A stretch of 64,000 nt of DNA, taken from assembly GCA_030144725.1 (NCBI GenBank), contig JASKMD010000031.1, forward strand, positions 575,501 through 639,500, given 5' to 3'. Under the pieces are notes generated by a model, which worked only from the letters and a program-made list of their open reading frames with translations, searched no databases and was not told the DNA's origin. Positions 1-12,038 of the stretch are shown in pieces. How positions within the stretch are numbered: position 1 is the first letter of the stretch; every line of letters begins with the position of its first letter. The position numbers were made by a program, and so were the translations under genes. Origin of the DNA: Haematococcus lacustris. Lineage: Eukaryota; Chlorophyta; Chlorophyceae; Chlamydomonadales; Haematococcaceae.

Positions 1-3000
1 GTCGCCCATGTCTTATCCTCCTCCTCCGCCACCTCCGCCGCCTCCGCAAAGCCTGGCCAAAACGGGCACCAGCAGCAGCAGCCCAGCTTCCCGGCAGCTT
101 CCATGGTCCCGGCCTCGGCTTCCAAGGGCTTTGGGGCATGGGGGGGCAGCGACACGCAGAACCCGCGGGACACCGGCAGCAGCGGGCAGGGGGCGGCAGG
201 GGGGACAGCAGCAGGGGGGACGGGGGCTAGCGTGCCCTTCAGGCTGCTGGGGGGCGGCGCCAGGCCGGAATATGACCCTCAGACAGGTGGCCCCACGCTG
301 ATGCTGGTGCGGGACCTGGCCGAGCAAGGCTGTGTTGATGCAGGTGAGGTGGTTCATCAAGGTTTTGCACTGTGTTAATCATTGGTTGATGCCAAGGTAT
401 ATGCTCCATCTAACCAATCTTAATGTTAGTCTTGTATTTATCATCTTTGATGTTTACAGAAGGTACATGGCTGCAAGCAGAGGGGGCCATAGAATGGCAG
501 AGGAGGTGTCACGCCACCTCCTGCTCCAGCCGCTCCCCTGCCTTGACGGCAGTATCTGAGTGTGGGGGATGTGGCCAAGGGCTCAGCGAGGGGCGGCATG
601 TGATGATGAGGCGCAGCGCAAGGACCCGGACCCCAGCCCCTCACCTCCCTCACCTCCAAGCAAACCCTGCCTTCCTCATACCCTTCATCCTCCTATCTCA
701 TAAAGGGATCAAGTGCTCAAGTGCTCACCCCTACCTCAGACCTTCATACGCTCCCCTACACCCCCAGCCTCCAGCTGCCCTCTGGCGCCCCTCGGACTCC
801 TCACTATCCCTCGTCATGCAAAGAAGATTGCACAAATGTCAAGGAATAAAAATGAAAGAAAAAAAGAAAAATGGAAATTTAGCTGCAGAATCTCCTCAAC
901 AATCCAAGGTCGAGGGGACATGTGTATTGTTCATAATGCAATGTAACCTCCAAACCATAGCGATGAACAACAGCTTGCTAGCTACCTCGTCTCCAGGCAA
1001 CCCTTTGCTGTCCTCATCCCCTCCCATCTCGCAATCCGCAAATGACATTGGCCAAAAAACAAACAAGCCAACAAACAAACAAGATGCAATCACCTCCTCA
1101 CTGCCCTGCAGGGGCGGCCCTCGAGGAGCTGTCTGAGCTGCTGCAACTGCTGCGCTGCCCCGACTACCAGCTGGACGAGGCCACGTGTGCGGAGAAGCTG
1201 GCGGACTACGCCCCAGGCAGTGCTGCCCTGGCGCAGATGGGGCTGGTGGCACTGCCGGCAGACGACTCAGGTGGGCAGGGGCCAGCCTCCCGGTCCTCAT
1301 GGCGCTGAGTGAGGAGGGGGCGTGGGAGGAACCCTGGATGCGAGGAAGGAAGCTCAGTGCCATGGACTCGTGCATGGAGGAGGGAGGGAGGGGGGTGGAG
1401 GGGGGAGAAGGCCTTGCCTGCATGGGTGTGGGGAGAGGCAGGTCATGGAGCCAGAGCCAGGGGTGAAGGCTCTAAAGACACTGGGGATAGCAGCAGCAGC
1501 AGCAGCAGCAGCTGTCGGTTGTTGGTAGTAGGTTTCACCCTTGTCGTCCACCCTCAGGCTGCGTGCTCTTGCAGCTGCTTCAGCTTGTTTGAAGCGCCCG
1601 TCAGTCTAACTGCGTGCTGTGGTTGTGTGTCGCCCTTCACAGCAGGCGGCGCAGCAGCAGGGGGGGGAGCAAGGGGTTTGCCAGCCTGCCGCAGCCTGAC
1701 CCGACACTATGTGGCGCTGGCGGCATCACAGCTAGATGGACTGCTGGGTGAGTGCATCCCGCAAGGGTAAGGGACGGCCCCTCCCCTCGCTCCATGGGCA
1801 AGTGGCCTCATCCGTCCCCAGCGGATGATTCGGCAGGTCACATGTTTGAACCTAGTCAGACGCAGAAATGTGCTCTAGGGTGAGGGGGCAAACTCGTACC
1901 TTAAGGGTCAGGGTTAGGGTTAGCGTCATGGGGCCCGTCACGCAAGCGTATGCTATGCGTATATTTTTCTTTTTTCCTTTGGTGATTGCTAGTGGCAGCC
2001 AGTGCGAGAGGGACAATGTGGAGGGGGAGGGGTTAGGGAATGAGATCCAGGGCATTATCAATCTCTTCCCTCATATCAGCACTTCCCTACACCCACGCCG
2101 CACCAAGCTGTTCCTTCACCTCTGCTGCTGTCCTGCCCTGGTGGGGCAGGCAGGCAGGACTGACACCCTCCAGCAGCTCAATGCCTTCAGCACTCCTTAC
2201 TCTGCACCAAGGCTGGCTTTGCTGTTCACTGATGAGGATGTGGATGGGGAAGGGGATGTGGATGGGGATGGGGTTCAAACTGGGTTGACCACCTCGTTGC
2301 CGAGCTGGTTGACCTGCAGGCAAGACACTGTTCACAGTGGAGCACGCCCTTGCCATCATCGCCATGCACTTCCTCAGGTCAGACCCGCGCAAACGCACGC
2401 ACCCCAGCCGCCCCACTCCTACATATAACTAGCTGTTGTAGCAGGAGACCCCCCCCTGACCCCACTGCACCCATGCGGCACCCACAAACCTTACAGGCAG
2501 CAGCAACGACCACCCCCGCTGTTACGTTTTGTTATCTGCACTGTTGCGTAAGTGACCTCTGGGCGAGTATGACCCTGCTGCCTGCTCCATGTTCTTCGTG
2601 GAGGTGCCAATGAATCTTGCAGGCGGCTGCCCCGCATGCCACCTGCCGTACGTTGCACTCAGTCACACCCTTCGGAGCCTGCCTGCCCTGCTGGCCTGCC
2701 CCGCTGCTGCAGATACCTGCCTCGCCCCTTCCCCAGCATGCAGCAGCCAGGCATGAACATCAGGAGCAGCAGCAGCAGCCTCCTAGGTGGGGGGGAGATG
2801 GAGGAGCTGCTGCTTGGCGCAGGCATGGAGGGGGCAGGGTCAAGACCTGACCTGGGCTCTGAAGCAGACCTGGCCTTCTTTGTCACCAGGTGGGACCCGG
2901 CTGGAGCAGCAGGGGCAGGGGCAGGGGCGGGGGTGGGGCGGGTGCAGGTGTGGGGTTGATCCAGTTTTGTTAATTTAGATTAATTGGCTGATTTTATCGA

Positions 3001-3563
3001 GTGTAGGGCCTCAATCCTCTAGCCACCGGGCCACTGCCACAGGGCCACCCCCACTAGGTTTAAACCAGGGGCAGTATGAGGGCTTGGTGCGGCCTTGACC
3101 GTAACCATGACAGTGTTACTACATAGGCCTGGGTTGCGCTGCGTCAAAGTGGATTGAGTGAGGGTTGAGTGGTGATAGACGTGTGGGTGAGTTGGGCTGC
3201 AAAGCCCTTGGGGCCAAGGGAGTATGCAGTACATGCACACACATGCACATGATACAAACAAGGAGAGGGAGGGAGGTAGCAAGTCTGGTCAGGACTGGTC
3301 CTGCACTGGGTTAGGGAGTTGTTTAGGCCCTCAGTCTGCTTGGTGGAAGGCTGTGCCCGTCACCTCTACTACCTGAGCAGTGGGCTGTGCTCCTGGTTGC
3401 CGCCAGGTTGCAAGAAACCTGCCTCAAAGCGGAAGAGGTGGTGCAGCAGGCCGCGCAGCTGCAGGAACAGGCGGCGTCGGTCGCTGGGGCACACCCGGAG
3501 CGGTTGGAGGGCGTGGAGGTGCTGGTGCGGACCCTGAAGAGCTACTGTGTAGGCTCGAAATGA
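1..3563 (+). CDS. 3' part of an unidentified multi-exon gene
   Basis: The 5' end lies outside the window; the first exon is open from base 1. A phase-consistent model is 1-343, 1112-1270, 1643-1747, 2320-2377, 2623-2889, 3335-3563 (stop TGA at 3561-3563), all with GT-AG borders. The first exon is Ser/Gln/Gly-rich and probably disordered. Later exons are leucine-rich and helical (EELSELLQLLRC, VEHALAIIAMHFLR, LQETCLKAEEVVQQAAQLQE), as in an alpha-solenoid. The C-terminus reads VEVLVRTLKSYCVGSK. A further exon between 2040 and 2280 cannot be excluded because open sequence continues there. The helical repeat character loosely resembles the C-terminal part of large scaffold nucleoporins of the Nup205/Nup192 type, but I see no diagnostic motif, so the family is left open. 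The gene structure is much surer than its function. Confidence 0.6.
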
Positions 3564-3599
3564 GGGGGCCAGTGCCTGCCTAGCACATTGCCATGGAAG

Positions 3600-4172
3600 T
3601 CTATGATATGAAGCTCTTATCACGGCGGCGCTGGCGCGTTTTTTAGCTGCGCACCACTGCGCTGCGGCCCAAATAGCGAGACGCGCAGGCGGATGTTCCC
3701 ACGCGCTTGCAACTGCGGGCGCCATGACGGATAAAGTGTTTCTCCGGGCCATTTCGTGTGACACGGCTGACTTGGGTTGGTGGCAAGACAGTGAAGGGTT
3801 AGACGTCTCCTTGTACGTTGAGAGCGTCCAAGTGCGTCGAGCTTGTTTTTCTGTATTGTGATGCGCTGCATCTTAGAGATCAAGGGCTTGATGTGCTCAT
3901 TATGCAAAGGCATACGGTTCTAGGACTGAGACGTGTCAGTCGCGCTAACATCCGCAGCAATGCAGCAGGGCGGGGGCCGCGCCCACGCGAGCTCAGCCAC
4001 TAGACGGGCCGCTCCGCCATGCCTAACCCAGGCGACCCAGGCCAGGAGTGGGTGCATGTACGCATGTTGCGGGAATGGCAGTGGTGGCAGCAGCGGCAGC
4101 AAACCAACCACCGATTTGCCCCTCACCAAGGGAAAGTGTGTGCGCGAGAGCATGCATAGGGTAGGGCTCTAG
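3600..4172 (+). pseudogene. Fanzor/TnpB-like remnant, family B (copy B1)
   Basis: This is a decayed 3' end of a transposon-encoded Fanzor (eukaryotic TnpB homologue). It aligns with the copy on the opposite strand at 63540-63840. Both share a GLMCS stretch, then a segment that reads DQDVSDALNIRRIA in the better copy and a form broken by two stops here, then RPRELS, TGR.AMPN and GQEWV. The DxDxxxALN pattern corresponds to the third RuvC catalytic block (DRDxNAAxN) of TnpB/Fanzor nucleases. In-frame stops near 3930 and after RPRELSH (about 4002) show it is dead. The 3' border, a piece reading MHRVGL-stop at about 4150-4172, recurs at 61803-61830 and 47100-47140. It begins just after the stop of the preceding gene. 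The family assignment is inference from the motif. Confidence 0.6.
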
Positions 4173-4925
4173 CAACTCCTGTGCCGCGCTTCGTGCCTTC
4201 TACTAGACAAGCCGTTTGGTGCCTGATGTCGGGAGTGCGGAATGCCAACAACGTGACGCCAGCTAGTGTGCGGAGGAGGATCAGCACGGTGAGGCTGTTC
4301 GCAAAGTTAGTCCCCAGCTTGGTGCCCACATCGTCCACGGTGTTGGAGTCGTGCTCTTAGCGAGGTACAGCTTTGAGTCAGACCCTCCCAACTCTGATAA
4401 AACCATTTACACAACCATGTCATGGACATTCCGGCGCCGGGATGTGTGCGATTGGCGTAACACCGTGCGGCATGCGATGAACGCTTAGTCTTCTATACGC
4501 CCGTAATGCCAGGAACCCCGTAAACGAAAAAAGTGCGCCCACCAATCAGCCGGTCGCTCTCACGACATCGCGCAGCGCAAGTGCATTGGGGAGGTGCATC
4601 GCAACGACGTGGTGGACTCCTCACGCTGGAAGGGCAAGTACAGCCAGCGGTACAAATTTCTCCCGACTCAATGAACCCGACGTTGTTTCCTTTGCGTAGG
4701 CGCGCACCTAGTCCTCTTTCTGCGGGGTCAAAGGTCCCAAATGGTCCTTCAGCTCATAAAAATTTCTCAGCTCGGGGTAAGGACGGACACATGTTGCCAG
4801 TACAGCTTGCTTTGTTGCTTGTTGGCCCTAGGTTGTATGACCCGCCCTTGCTGCCGCTGTCAATGTAGAAAATGCTGATGTTACCAAAAAGTTATTTAAC
4901 TCGTGCATAGCTACCCCCCAACACC
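4173..4925. other. Intergenic stretch without a supportable gene
   Basis: No reading frame here has credible splice sites plus conserved motifs. The best local candidate is an open piece around 4580-4673 (+) that ends at a stop and is rich in charged residues (VHRNDVVDSSRWKGKYSQRY). It stands alone and could be a decayed exon. Confidence 0.3.
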
Positions 4926-4935
4926 ATGGTTGACT

Positions 4936-5340
4936 GTTGTTGCAGGATCTGGCCGCCACCACCACCACCACTTACCCAATCTCAGCTGCCACCACCACCA
5001 CCACTACCACCACCTCCTAGCCTACCACCACCACCCAGCCCAGCCCAGCCTTCCTACCTCTCCCCTCCCCCTCCCCTCCCCTCTGATAGTGCAGCCCTCT
5101 CCCTACCCAGCAGCCAAGATCAAGCCCCCTCACCCTTCACCAACCTGCTGGTAAGTTACTTGATTGCAACCATGCACCATATCCTCCCAACACCATTGTC
5201 ATCCAGCACCATATCCTCCCAACACCATATCCAGCACCATAACCAGCACCATATCCTGCCAACACCATTGTTGGCAATTGTTGCAGGAGCCCGCTTACCA
5301 AATCTCAGCCACCACCACCATCGCCACCACCTCCTAGCCT
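4936..5340 (+). repeat. Imperfect tandem duplication with CACCA/ACCATATCC minisatellite
   Basis: A block that starts with GTTGTTGCAGGA and continues into (CCA)n and CACCTCCTAGCCT occurs at about 4938-5025 and again at about 5278-5338. Between the copies lie repeats of CACCATATCCTCCCAACAC at about 5170-5275. The arrangement sits directly upstream of the coiled-coil gene that starts at 5385 and may form its 5' leader or an upstream intron, since each copy carries an acceptor-like TTGCAG. Confidence 0.6.
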
Positions 5341-5384
5341 CTCTCCACCTACCCCCCCCTCATCTCACTTCAGCCAGCCACCCT

Positions 5385-7336
5385 ATGGGTGCTCTCAGCA
5401 AACGCGCCAAGGCCAGCAGGGCTAATGGGGCTCAAGGACAGCTGCAGCAGCAGCTACATGCAGCAACGGCCCAGCAGCAACAAATACTCATGTCAGCAGC
5501 TGCTGCTACACAGGCAGAACTTGAAGAGGTCAGATCCCAGCTTCTCTCATGCCAAGATGTCAACATGCGCACCGCCACCGACCTGCAAGTGTGCCAAGAG
5601 CAATTGCACCAGTCTCAGCAAGCGCTGCAGCAGTCTGAGAACGAAGTGCTAGCCGTGCAAGTGTCTTTGCACCGCAGTGAAGCAGAATCTGCAGCTGCAA
5701 AAGAAGAGCTGGCATCATGCATGAGTAAGGTCAGAAGCATGGGGATCCAGCTGGCAGCCATGCGGGCCCAGCTAGCAACAGCGAAGAGGGCCATGCCCAA
5801 GGACGTGCGTGACAAAATGTCCTGGCTGCAACGCAATGAGGTGTCACTCTACACCTTGAAGCGCTGGCATGCCATGTGGGGTGCACCGCCATGCACACAA
5901 GCAGCCAGCCCAGCAACAGCCTTGAAGGTCCCCCCCCCCCCCTGCCACAAGGAGCGTGATACTGCGACCTCTACCATAATGTTTTGCACCAGGGCCTGAC
6001 AGCATGGGGCAAGGCAGAGGACCGTGGGCGGCAAGGGTTGTCTGCGGAGGTCGCCTTTGGCATTGAGCGGCTTTGCAGCCTCATCATGGGGCATTGGGAT
6101 GGACTGCCAAGCATGGGGGTGTGGCACAAGCCTAGCTTCCCTACCCTTACCCGGTGGGGCAGCTTCGTGACAGCTTGCGTGTCCCTCACCCGTGTGCTCG
6201 GGCCCGTCACCAAGGCCGTGGCTATCATCATGGAAGAGCGCGGAGCTTTGGCACCGGACTGGGCAGCCGAGCTGAGTGGCCTGTTGCTGAACACCACCTT
6301 CACCTTTCAAGTCATGGTGGTGGCTGTGGTGGGGCAGCAGATCATTATGCCCGAGCTAGGCTGGGCTGCCACTGGGGGGGGCATGCACGCATTTGAGGTG
6401 GCGCGGCATGTAGAAGCCCTGTCAGACAGCCTATTGGGGGCACTTGTGGACCAGGACTTCCCTGAACTCTTCTCACGGGCACAAGAGCTCGTCCCCCCTG
6501 CACAGTGGGAGATGGTCAAGCTTGAGCTAGTCCACCTCATCACTCAGCACATCGACGCTATGTTCAAGTACTTGGGTGCGCACAGCAAAGTGTACCTGCA
6601 GCTTCCCCATCTCCTTCCTGCAATGGCGTCTTCCGATGCAACATATGCAGCCCACGCAGCCAGGAGGGTGTTGGAAGAGGATGCTGCAAACCGCAAGCAG
6701 TGGGAGGCTTGGGAGGAGCAACAGCAGGAGGAGGAGCGTCAACAAGATCATGGCAACCGCAAGCGCATGCGCCGGCCGTTACCACCCCAGTCATGCAACC
6801 CAGCAGAGTACGATCCGTTCAACACTATATCCATGTTCCGTGCCGACATCGAAGCCATGGCTGCCAACGAGGCATGCAGCCCACGACTCTTCATGCACTT
6901 GGTGCACTTCTTTGGGGCAGCGCCAACGTCTAATGCGCATGTGGAGTCAGCCCTCCAACACGCCAAGCATGGACATGGCAGCAAGCAAGGGCTGGCAGCA
7001 TTGCTAGGCACTGTCAGACTGTAGGTGACTGAGTCTTGCATGGTGGGGGGCAACAAGCAGCTGGTGCTCAACATTGGCACCGTCGCTAGCCTCGGCCAAT
7101 TGAGAGCAGCTAGCAGCAGGCATCCTCGAGGAGCTGACTACAGTGCAACCACACTTGCAGAAGCTGCGGCCTTCACTTTGGCACAGTTGTGGGGCTACAT
7201 CAACTTCTACAAGATCCCACCCAAGCACCGACCAACCCAAAAGACCTTGTTGCATAATCTTCGACGCTTTGTGAAGCAGCACATTGAGCAGCGTACCAAA
7301 GCAGCTCTTTCCTCAGGCCCAGGGGGTGTTGCCTAA
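5385..7336 (+). CDS. Unrecognised coiled-coil protein gene, interrupted by one in-frame TAG
   Basis: The start is the first ATG of a long open frame (MGALSKRAKASR). Exon 1 is 5385-5927. A 65-bp intron (5928-5992), which includes a long C homopolymer, joins in phase to 5993-7021. A TAG at 7022-7024 interrupts the same frame, which then continues for 103 more codons to a TAA at 7334-7336. Residues about 20-150 are Gln/Glu/Ala-rich heptads and predict a long coiled coil. A globular region follows (WGSFVTACVSLTRVLGPV, TSNAHVESALQHAKHGHGSK), then a basic, glutamine-rich linker and a helical C-terminus (INFYKIPPKHRPTQKTLL). I do not recognise the family. Its intact coding character either side of the TAG suggests a recent nonsense change, a readthrough codon, or an unrecognised short intron. 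A lineage-specific mobile-element protein is possible but unproven. Confidence 0.55.
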
Positions 7337-7760
7337 GGTCACTCTCCCTTTTAGTAGTTATGTGATGCCTGGTGCTTGCTTGTGTAGCTTGGTCAAGCTA
7401 TGGCAGCCATGTGCCATATTGTGCCATATTGTGTTGCGCCATGAGGTGGTGCGATGTGGTGGCACGGCGGGGGATTGCAGTTGGACGTTGCAGTTGCCTG
7501 GGAAGGGTGCTTGCAGTCCTGCTAGCTGTTAGCCATCTATTGTACCCAACCAATGTGATATGCACGTCGTGGCATGCATGACATAAATTGTCGTTAAAGC
7601 AAAGGCTCCTGCATGTTTACACATCCTTGGCTGCCCCAGCCTCCACTCCCTCTAACCATGCTAGTACAGGGACGAGGGCAAGGGGTTTGGCAGTGGCACC
7701 TGGGCCATGGCATCTTGGTAGAGGCAGCGCATGCAAGTGGTCAACGTGGATGTGAAAAGT
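7337..7760. other. Gene-free stretch after the coiled-coil gene
   Basis: Probable 3' untranslated and intergenic DNA. Short duplications are visible (ATGTGCCATATTGTGCCATATTGTG near 7410). No gene can be supported. Confidence 0.4.
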
Positions 7761-7828
7761 GGTGTTGCTAGGGGGCTTTGCTATGGAGAGTAGAGGCCTT
7801 GCCTTGCCATGGGGTGCGAGTCGGGCCA
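7761..7828 (+). repeat. Dispersed repeat, inverted partner at 48002-48070
   Basis: The core GGGCTTTGCTATGGAG, then TAGAGGCC.TGCCTTGCC and a GATGCGAGT-like end, recurs in reverse complement at about 48002-48070 with about 80% identity by eye. It is probably a fragment of a multi-copy element of unknown class. A B-box-like GGTTCGATCC (reverse strand, about 7873-7882) lies close by, so a tRNA-derived SINE is one possibility. Confidence 0.5.
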
Positions 7829-8547
7829 GGTGGGAGGGCATGGTGAGCGAGGGAGTGCATTTGGTATTAGCACCGTGGATCGAACCACATGTCTCGGTGG
7901 TGATGTCCAAAATCGCTTTAGCGACAGAACGAAGACTGTGCATCTGCACACATGCTCTAGCTACGACGAATACGGGGCGTAGACAGCGAAACGAGCAGAA
8001 AAGGCTTGAGTATGAAGGGTCCCGCGGTCAGTTTGACTATCAGGCCAGATAGTCTACTGTAATCAAAGGTGAAGGGTGCACATAGTGTCTTGTTGAACCG
8101 CTAGAGCATACAACTACTCCGTCTTACGCGTGACAGCGCGAGCGACACAAATGACGAGTGAAAGCTAATCGATGCTAAGAAGTATGCAGCTGTCCTACTC
8201 GCAGCATTAGTAGTGGTGTGGGTGCGTTAAAGATGCATTTCAGCTTCTTAGGTTTCAAACTCGCGATACCGGCCATCGCAACACAAAGCGCGACTGCACA
8301 CATACTTGTGTTTGCTTCATCACGGCGTCATTAAGAAGGTCGAGGGTGGAGGAGGCGTGCATGGTGATATCTGCCCACAAAATGTATGCCAGGTTCACGC
8401 CCAGGTAGTGCATCATGTACACATTCGATAGAGCTTAGGGCAGGCATCCCATGTAGCCAAGCGAGTCCTCTACACACTGGTGTGCTTCGATGCTCAATCG
8501 GCAACCTGAGCGAGAAATCAACCTCGTGTAAAGGACACACCCTATTC
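7829..8547. other. No supportable gene
   Basis: Only short reading frames without splice support. The sequence is of ordinary complexity and no repeat of note was found apart from the B-box-like string near 7873. Confidence 0.35.
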
Positions 8548-9114
8548 TCAAGAGAGTTGGGAGGCTCTGACTTTGAGATGGACGTAGAGACCCGGGTACA
8601 AGGCCAGCAGAGCCTCCACAGCTGCGCTGGGCCGAGAGGAGCGCCTTCCGGGAGGAGGCAGACCGCGGCAGAGCTGCAGGCACATGTTGCGCTCCGCCAG
8701 GTCCGGGGTGACCGCGTCCTCAGCTAGGTTATCCTTGAAGGCCTCCTGCCCGTCCGGAAGCACCCTGACCCGCGTAATCCAGCCGCGCACCATGAGACCC
8801 AGTAGCAAGCACCCGAGCAGCGCTGTCATGCTGCAGGCCTCCACCCAAGCCTCGAATTGCGTGACGAGCCGCGCCTCGACGACTTAGGACGCCACGGCCG
8901 CTCCCGCCTCTAAACCAGCAGCGCACACACCCCTCATCACGGTATGCCGTTTGGAGTTCTTCGCGTGCCATGTGTTCCTGTCGTGTCGGTCCCTGCGCGC
9001 TTCACCGCTGGCCTTCTTGTTCTTGTGTGCCTGGCTTGGCTGAGCCTCGAGCTCGCGGTCAACTTCAATGTCCGAGGCATTACGATTGCGTTTATGCTGC
9101 CTGTTTCGCTGCAT
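8548..9114 (-). pseudogene. Small reading frame with internal stop, divergent from the SDR gene
   Basis: On the minus strand an ATG at 9114 opens a frame of 76 codons with a very basic, polar N-terminus (MQRNRQHKRNRNASD). It ends at a TAA (8886-8884), and the same frame then stays open to a stop at 8548-8550. The second part contains a hydrophobic segment (TALLGCLLLGLMVRGW), compatible with one membrane span, followed by an acidic, polar region (LAEDAVTPDLAERN). Fusion in one frame across a single stop suggests a nonsense-mutated gene of about 188 codons, or a gene whose intron hides the stop. No family is recognised. It faces away from the SDR gene, with 145 bp between the two ATGs. Confidence 0.35.
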
Positions 9115-9259
9115 CCTCTACCAAGCTCTACAGCGGCATGTCGACTACTTACAACAGCTTTAAGGTTTCACCTGATTTCAACCGATTTTACATCAGCCAC
9201 ACTCTTACACATTCAAGTCAGGGTTCTGCGTTGTTGCCTGGCACTTGTTAACTGCAGTA

Positions 9260-12038
9260 ATGGCAACAGCAGTAGTAGGCGCGGGAGGTCCCACCGGCCT
9301 CGAGTGCGTGAAGCAGCTGCTCGCTGGCGCGAGTGTTCCCGAAGTGCGGGCCGTTGTGCGCGACGTTGCCAAGCACCAGGACCGCTTCCCCAAGGTGCGA
9401 AAGCAGTCTCTGCATGCGACGCGGTTTAGCTGCAAACCGCTGATGGCGTCATGTCCCTCACCCAACCAGCGCATGCGGGGCGTCGGGGCATGCGGATCCT
9501 CCCGCCCAAGCAGTTAGTGCGTGCAGTAAGCCGTCGACGGAAGTCGGAAGCGGCAGAGAGCAGAGCAAGCGAGAGGGGCCAGTGGGCAGGCCAGCCCTGG
9601 TGGCACAGCTGACTGTGAGAGGTAGTTGAGGTTGGCTGTAGGGGCCCAGGCTGCAGGCAGGGTGTCCAGGTGTCCAGCACCATCAGCTGATCAGGGCTCA
9701 GGGTCAGGGGGGTCAGGTCCAGCAGCCCAAGGCCAAGCTGTTGATGATGCTGATGACGATGGTGATCAAAACGGGGGCCATGAAGTCATTGGCAAGCTAT
9801 GCTCTGTCAAGCCGGCTGTCGCTTCCCTGCCTGCCAAGCTCACCCGCTCGTGGTCCCCTTCCCTGCCAGCACCCACCAGCTGGCCAGCTTGTCCACATTT
9901 CCAGGCTGTTGATGGCCATGGTTCGAGCTGCCTTCCATCCAGCTGACCCCATTGCCTGATCAGGCATGCCTTGTGGGTTTGAATGTCCTGTTTTGGCTCC
10001 ACCCAGGATGGGCGGCTGAAGGTGGTGGCAGGGGACGTGACGAACCCCAGCAGCTTAGGACCAGCACTGTCAGGGGTGGCCAACGTGATCTTCACGGCCA
10101 GCGGTTCCACCTACTTCAGCGCTGCGGCTGTAGATCATAAAGTAGGTGCAGGCAGTCTGGGTGGGAGCGGGGAAGGGGTGGGAGAGGCGAGGAGGAGGAA
10201 GGCACCACAAAGTCCACAGGCCACACACGCCAATGCCTGGACCTGGTACATGAACCTGGTGATGGGGCTTGAAGTGCCACTCTCCTACATTTGCAAACCC
10301 ACAGGTGGCTGCCGCCAGCCCCTTCTCATCACTGCCTGGACCTCATCTTTACAAACCTAGTCACACTCATCAGTTCAAGCAGTCAGCAAGGGCAGCCTTT
10401 GCACACTTACAGCCCCTGTGCTGACTGCTGCAGGGTGTGGCCAATGTGGCTGCTGCGGCCAAGGCAGCCGGAGCGCAGCACATGGTGCTGGTCAGCAGCC
10501 GCCTGGTCACCCCAAAGTGAGTCACAGACCCCTCACAGCCCCTCACAGCCCCCTCCGCACCTCGTCTCAGCACAGACGCTGCCGCCCTCCCATGGCATGC
10601 TGCCCCTGCCCATGCACCCCTTACCCTCACGGACCTCCGTCTCGCCCCATTGCCCTCCCCCGCTCTCCCCTCCCCCAGCGCATTCACGTGGCCCTTGCTC
10701 CCGCTTCTGCCCAACCTTGCCTGTTGCTTTCAGGAACCGGTGGCACCCAATCCGCAACGTGTTGAACTGGGTGCGCTGGGGGCTAATGGACGAGAAGCTG
10801 AAAGGTGAGCGAGGCCGCCAAGCCGTGTCTGGCGCAGGAGTTGCCATAGCTGCTGCTGCTTCGTTTTTTCTATTGGTCCAGGCGCTGGTGAGTCAGGGTG
10901 GAGGCAGCCTTGTGGTACAGTGCAGCAGTTCAGGAGGCTGCTTAGGCTCTCAGCAAAGTCTACAACAGAGCTATGAGAGTCAACAGTCAACTCGACAGAG
11001 TCAACAGAGACCCTGAGAGGGGTGGTTTTGACTCGGCCACATGACCAGCAGACCATCAGACAGCTAGCTTCTGTCCCTGCCTCCACAAGCATTGGGTCAC
11101 CCCTGCTCCTTCTAACCATCAACTGTCAACTGATTGTCAAAATCATGACTGGGACATACTCCCTGTAACCACATCATGCCCAGTGTCATGTGCCAGCATG
11201 AAGGCAGGTGGCAGCAGGGCTGGGTGCGGGTGGTGGGTGCGTGGCGTGCAGGTGAAGCGGCGCTGAGGTCCAGTGGTATGGCCTACACCATCGTCCGGCC
11301 AGGCGGGCTGGGCAGCGGGGCTGGGGGGACAGTCAGGATCCTGGCAGGTGAGTGAGTGAGGGTGTGACAGCGTGTCGACAAGGCCATGCACCATCCTAGG
11401 ACTCGTCTGGGCACTGCCCAAACCCGGTGCTAGGGAGGGGGAAAGGAGAGGGGGAGAGGGGAACAGGGGGTGGGGGAAGGGTAACTCAGCAAAGCAAGGG
11501 CAGGGGCTGGGTGGTGGGCCGGGCTGACTGGAAGGCGTTTGTGTAGGTGCACAGAGAAGGGTGCCCTTGAGATGTTTGGAAGGTCTGCAATTGTGACAGA
11601 GACTGCGATGTTCACAAGGTTTTGGAAGGGGCTGGCCCTTCGCTTGGAACTGGGACCAGGGTGGAAACGGGAGCACCAGGACTGTGGATGGGGCCAGGTT
11701 CAGAGATCAGTGGGAGGGATGGTGTATCACCTACAAGCACTGCTGGCCATGCACACCTCAGCCGTGCCAGCGCCGCTGCCTCTCAGCACCACGAGTCATT
11801 GTGCAATTTTGTCAGTGCCAGTGCTGCTGTCGCTGGCGCAGAGCAAGGCGATGTTGCGCCACGCGGTAGCAGCAGCATCGCGCGGGCAGATGTCGCGGCA
11901 GTCTGTGTCGCCGCACTCAACAACCCGGCCGCGAGGAATGTGACGCTTGAGCTGAGCACCGCACCCGCTTCATCGACGCTGGGAACGCCGGCAGACAGCC
12001 TGCCGCAGATGTTCAAGGGGCTGCAGCCCGATACATAA
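9260..12038 (+). CDS. Atypical short-chain dehydrogenase/reductase, NAD(P)-binding (NmrA-like)
   Basis: Six exons join in phase: 9260-9394, 10007-10141, 10434-10516, 10734-10804, 11252-11347, 11842-12038, giving about 242 residues. The N-terminus carries a Rossmann dinucleotide-binding motif (AVVGAGGPTGLECVKQLL; the family form is TGxxGxxG, here GAGGPTG). The next strands appear as VVAGDVT (NAD(P)-contacting Asp), NVIFTASG, and HMVLVSS. The C-terminal half has YTIVRPGGL, typical of atypical SDRs of the NmrA/plastid SDR5 type, where the usual YxxxK dyad is absent. The length fits this family of plant and algal stress or chloroplast-associated oxidoreductases. Substrate is unknown. The start is the first ATG of the frame; there is no obvious transit peptide, so it may be cytosolic unless an upstream exon exists. 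Confidence 0.9.

Noticed and set aside
1903..1922. Telomere-like GGGTTAGGGTTAG string
   Set aside because: Only about two units, inside a gene intron; no array, so not a telomere.
3019..3282. Minus-strand frame opposite the first gene's last intron
   Set aside because: Low-complexity, no splice support; antisense shadow.
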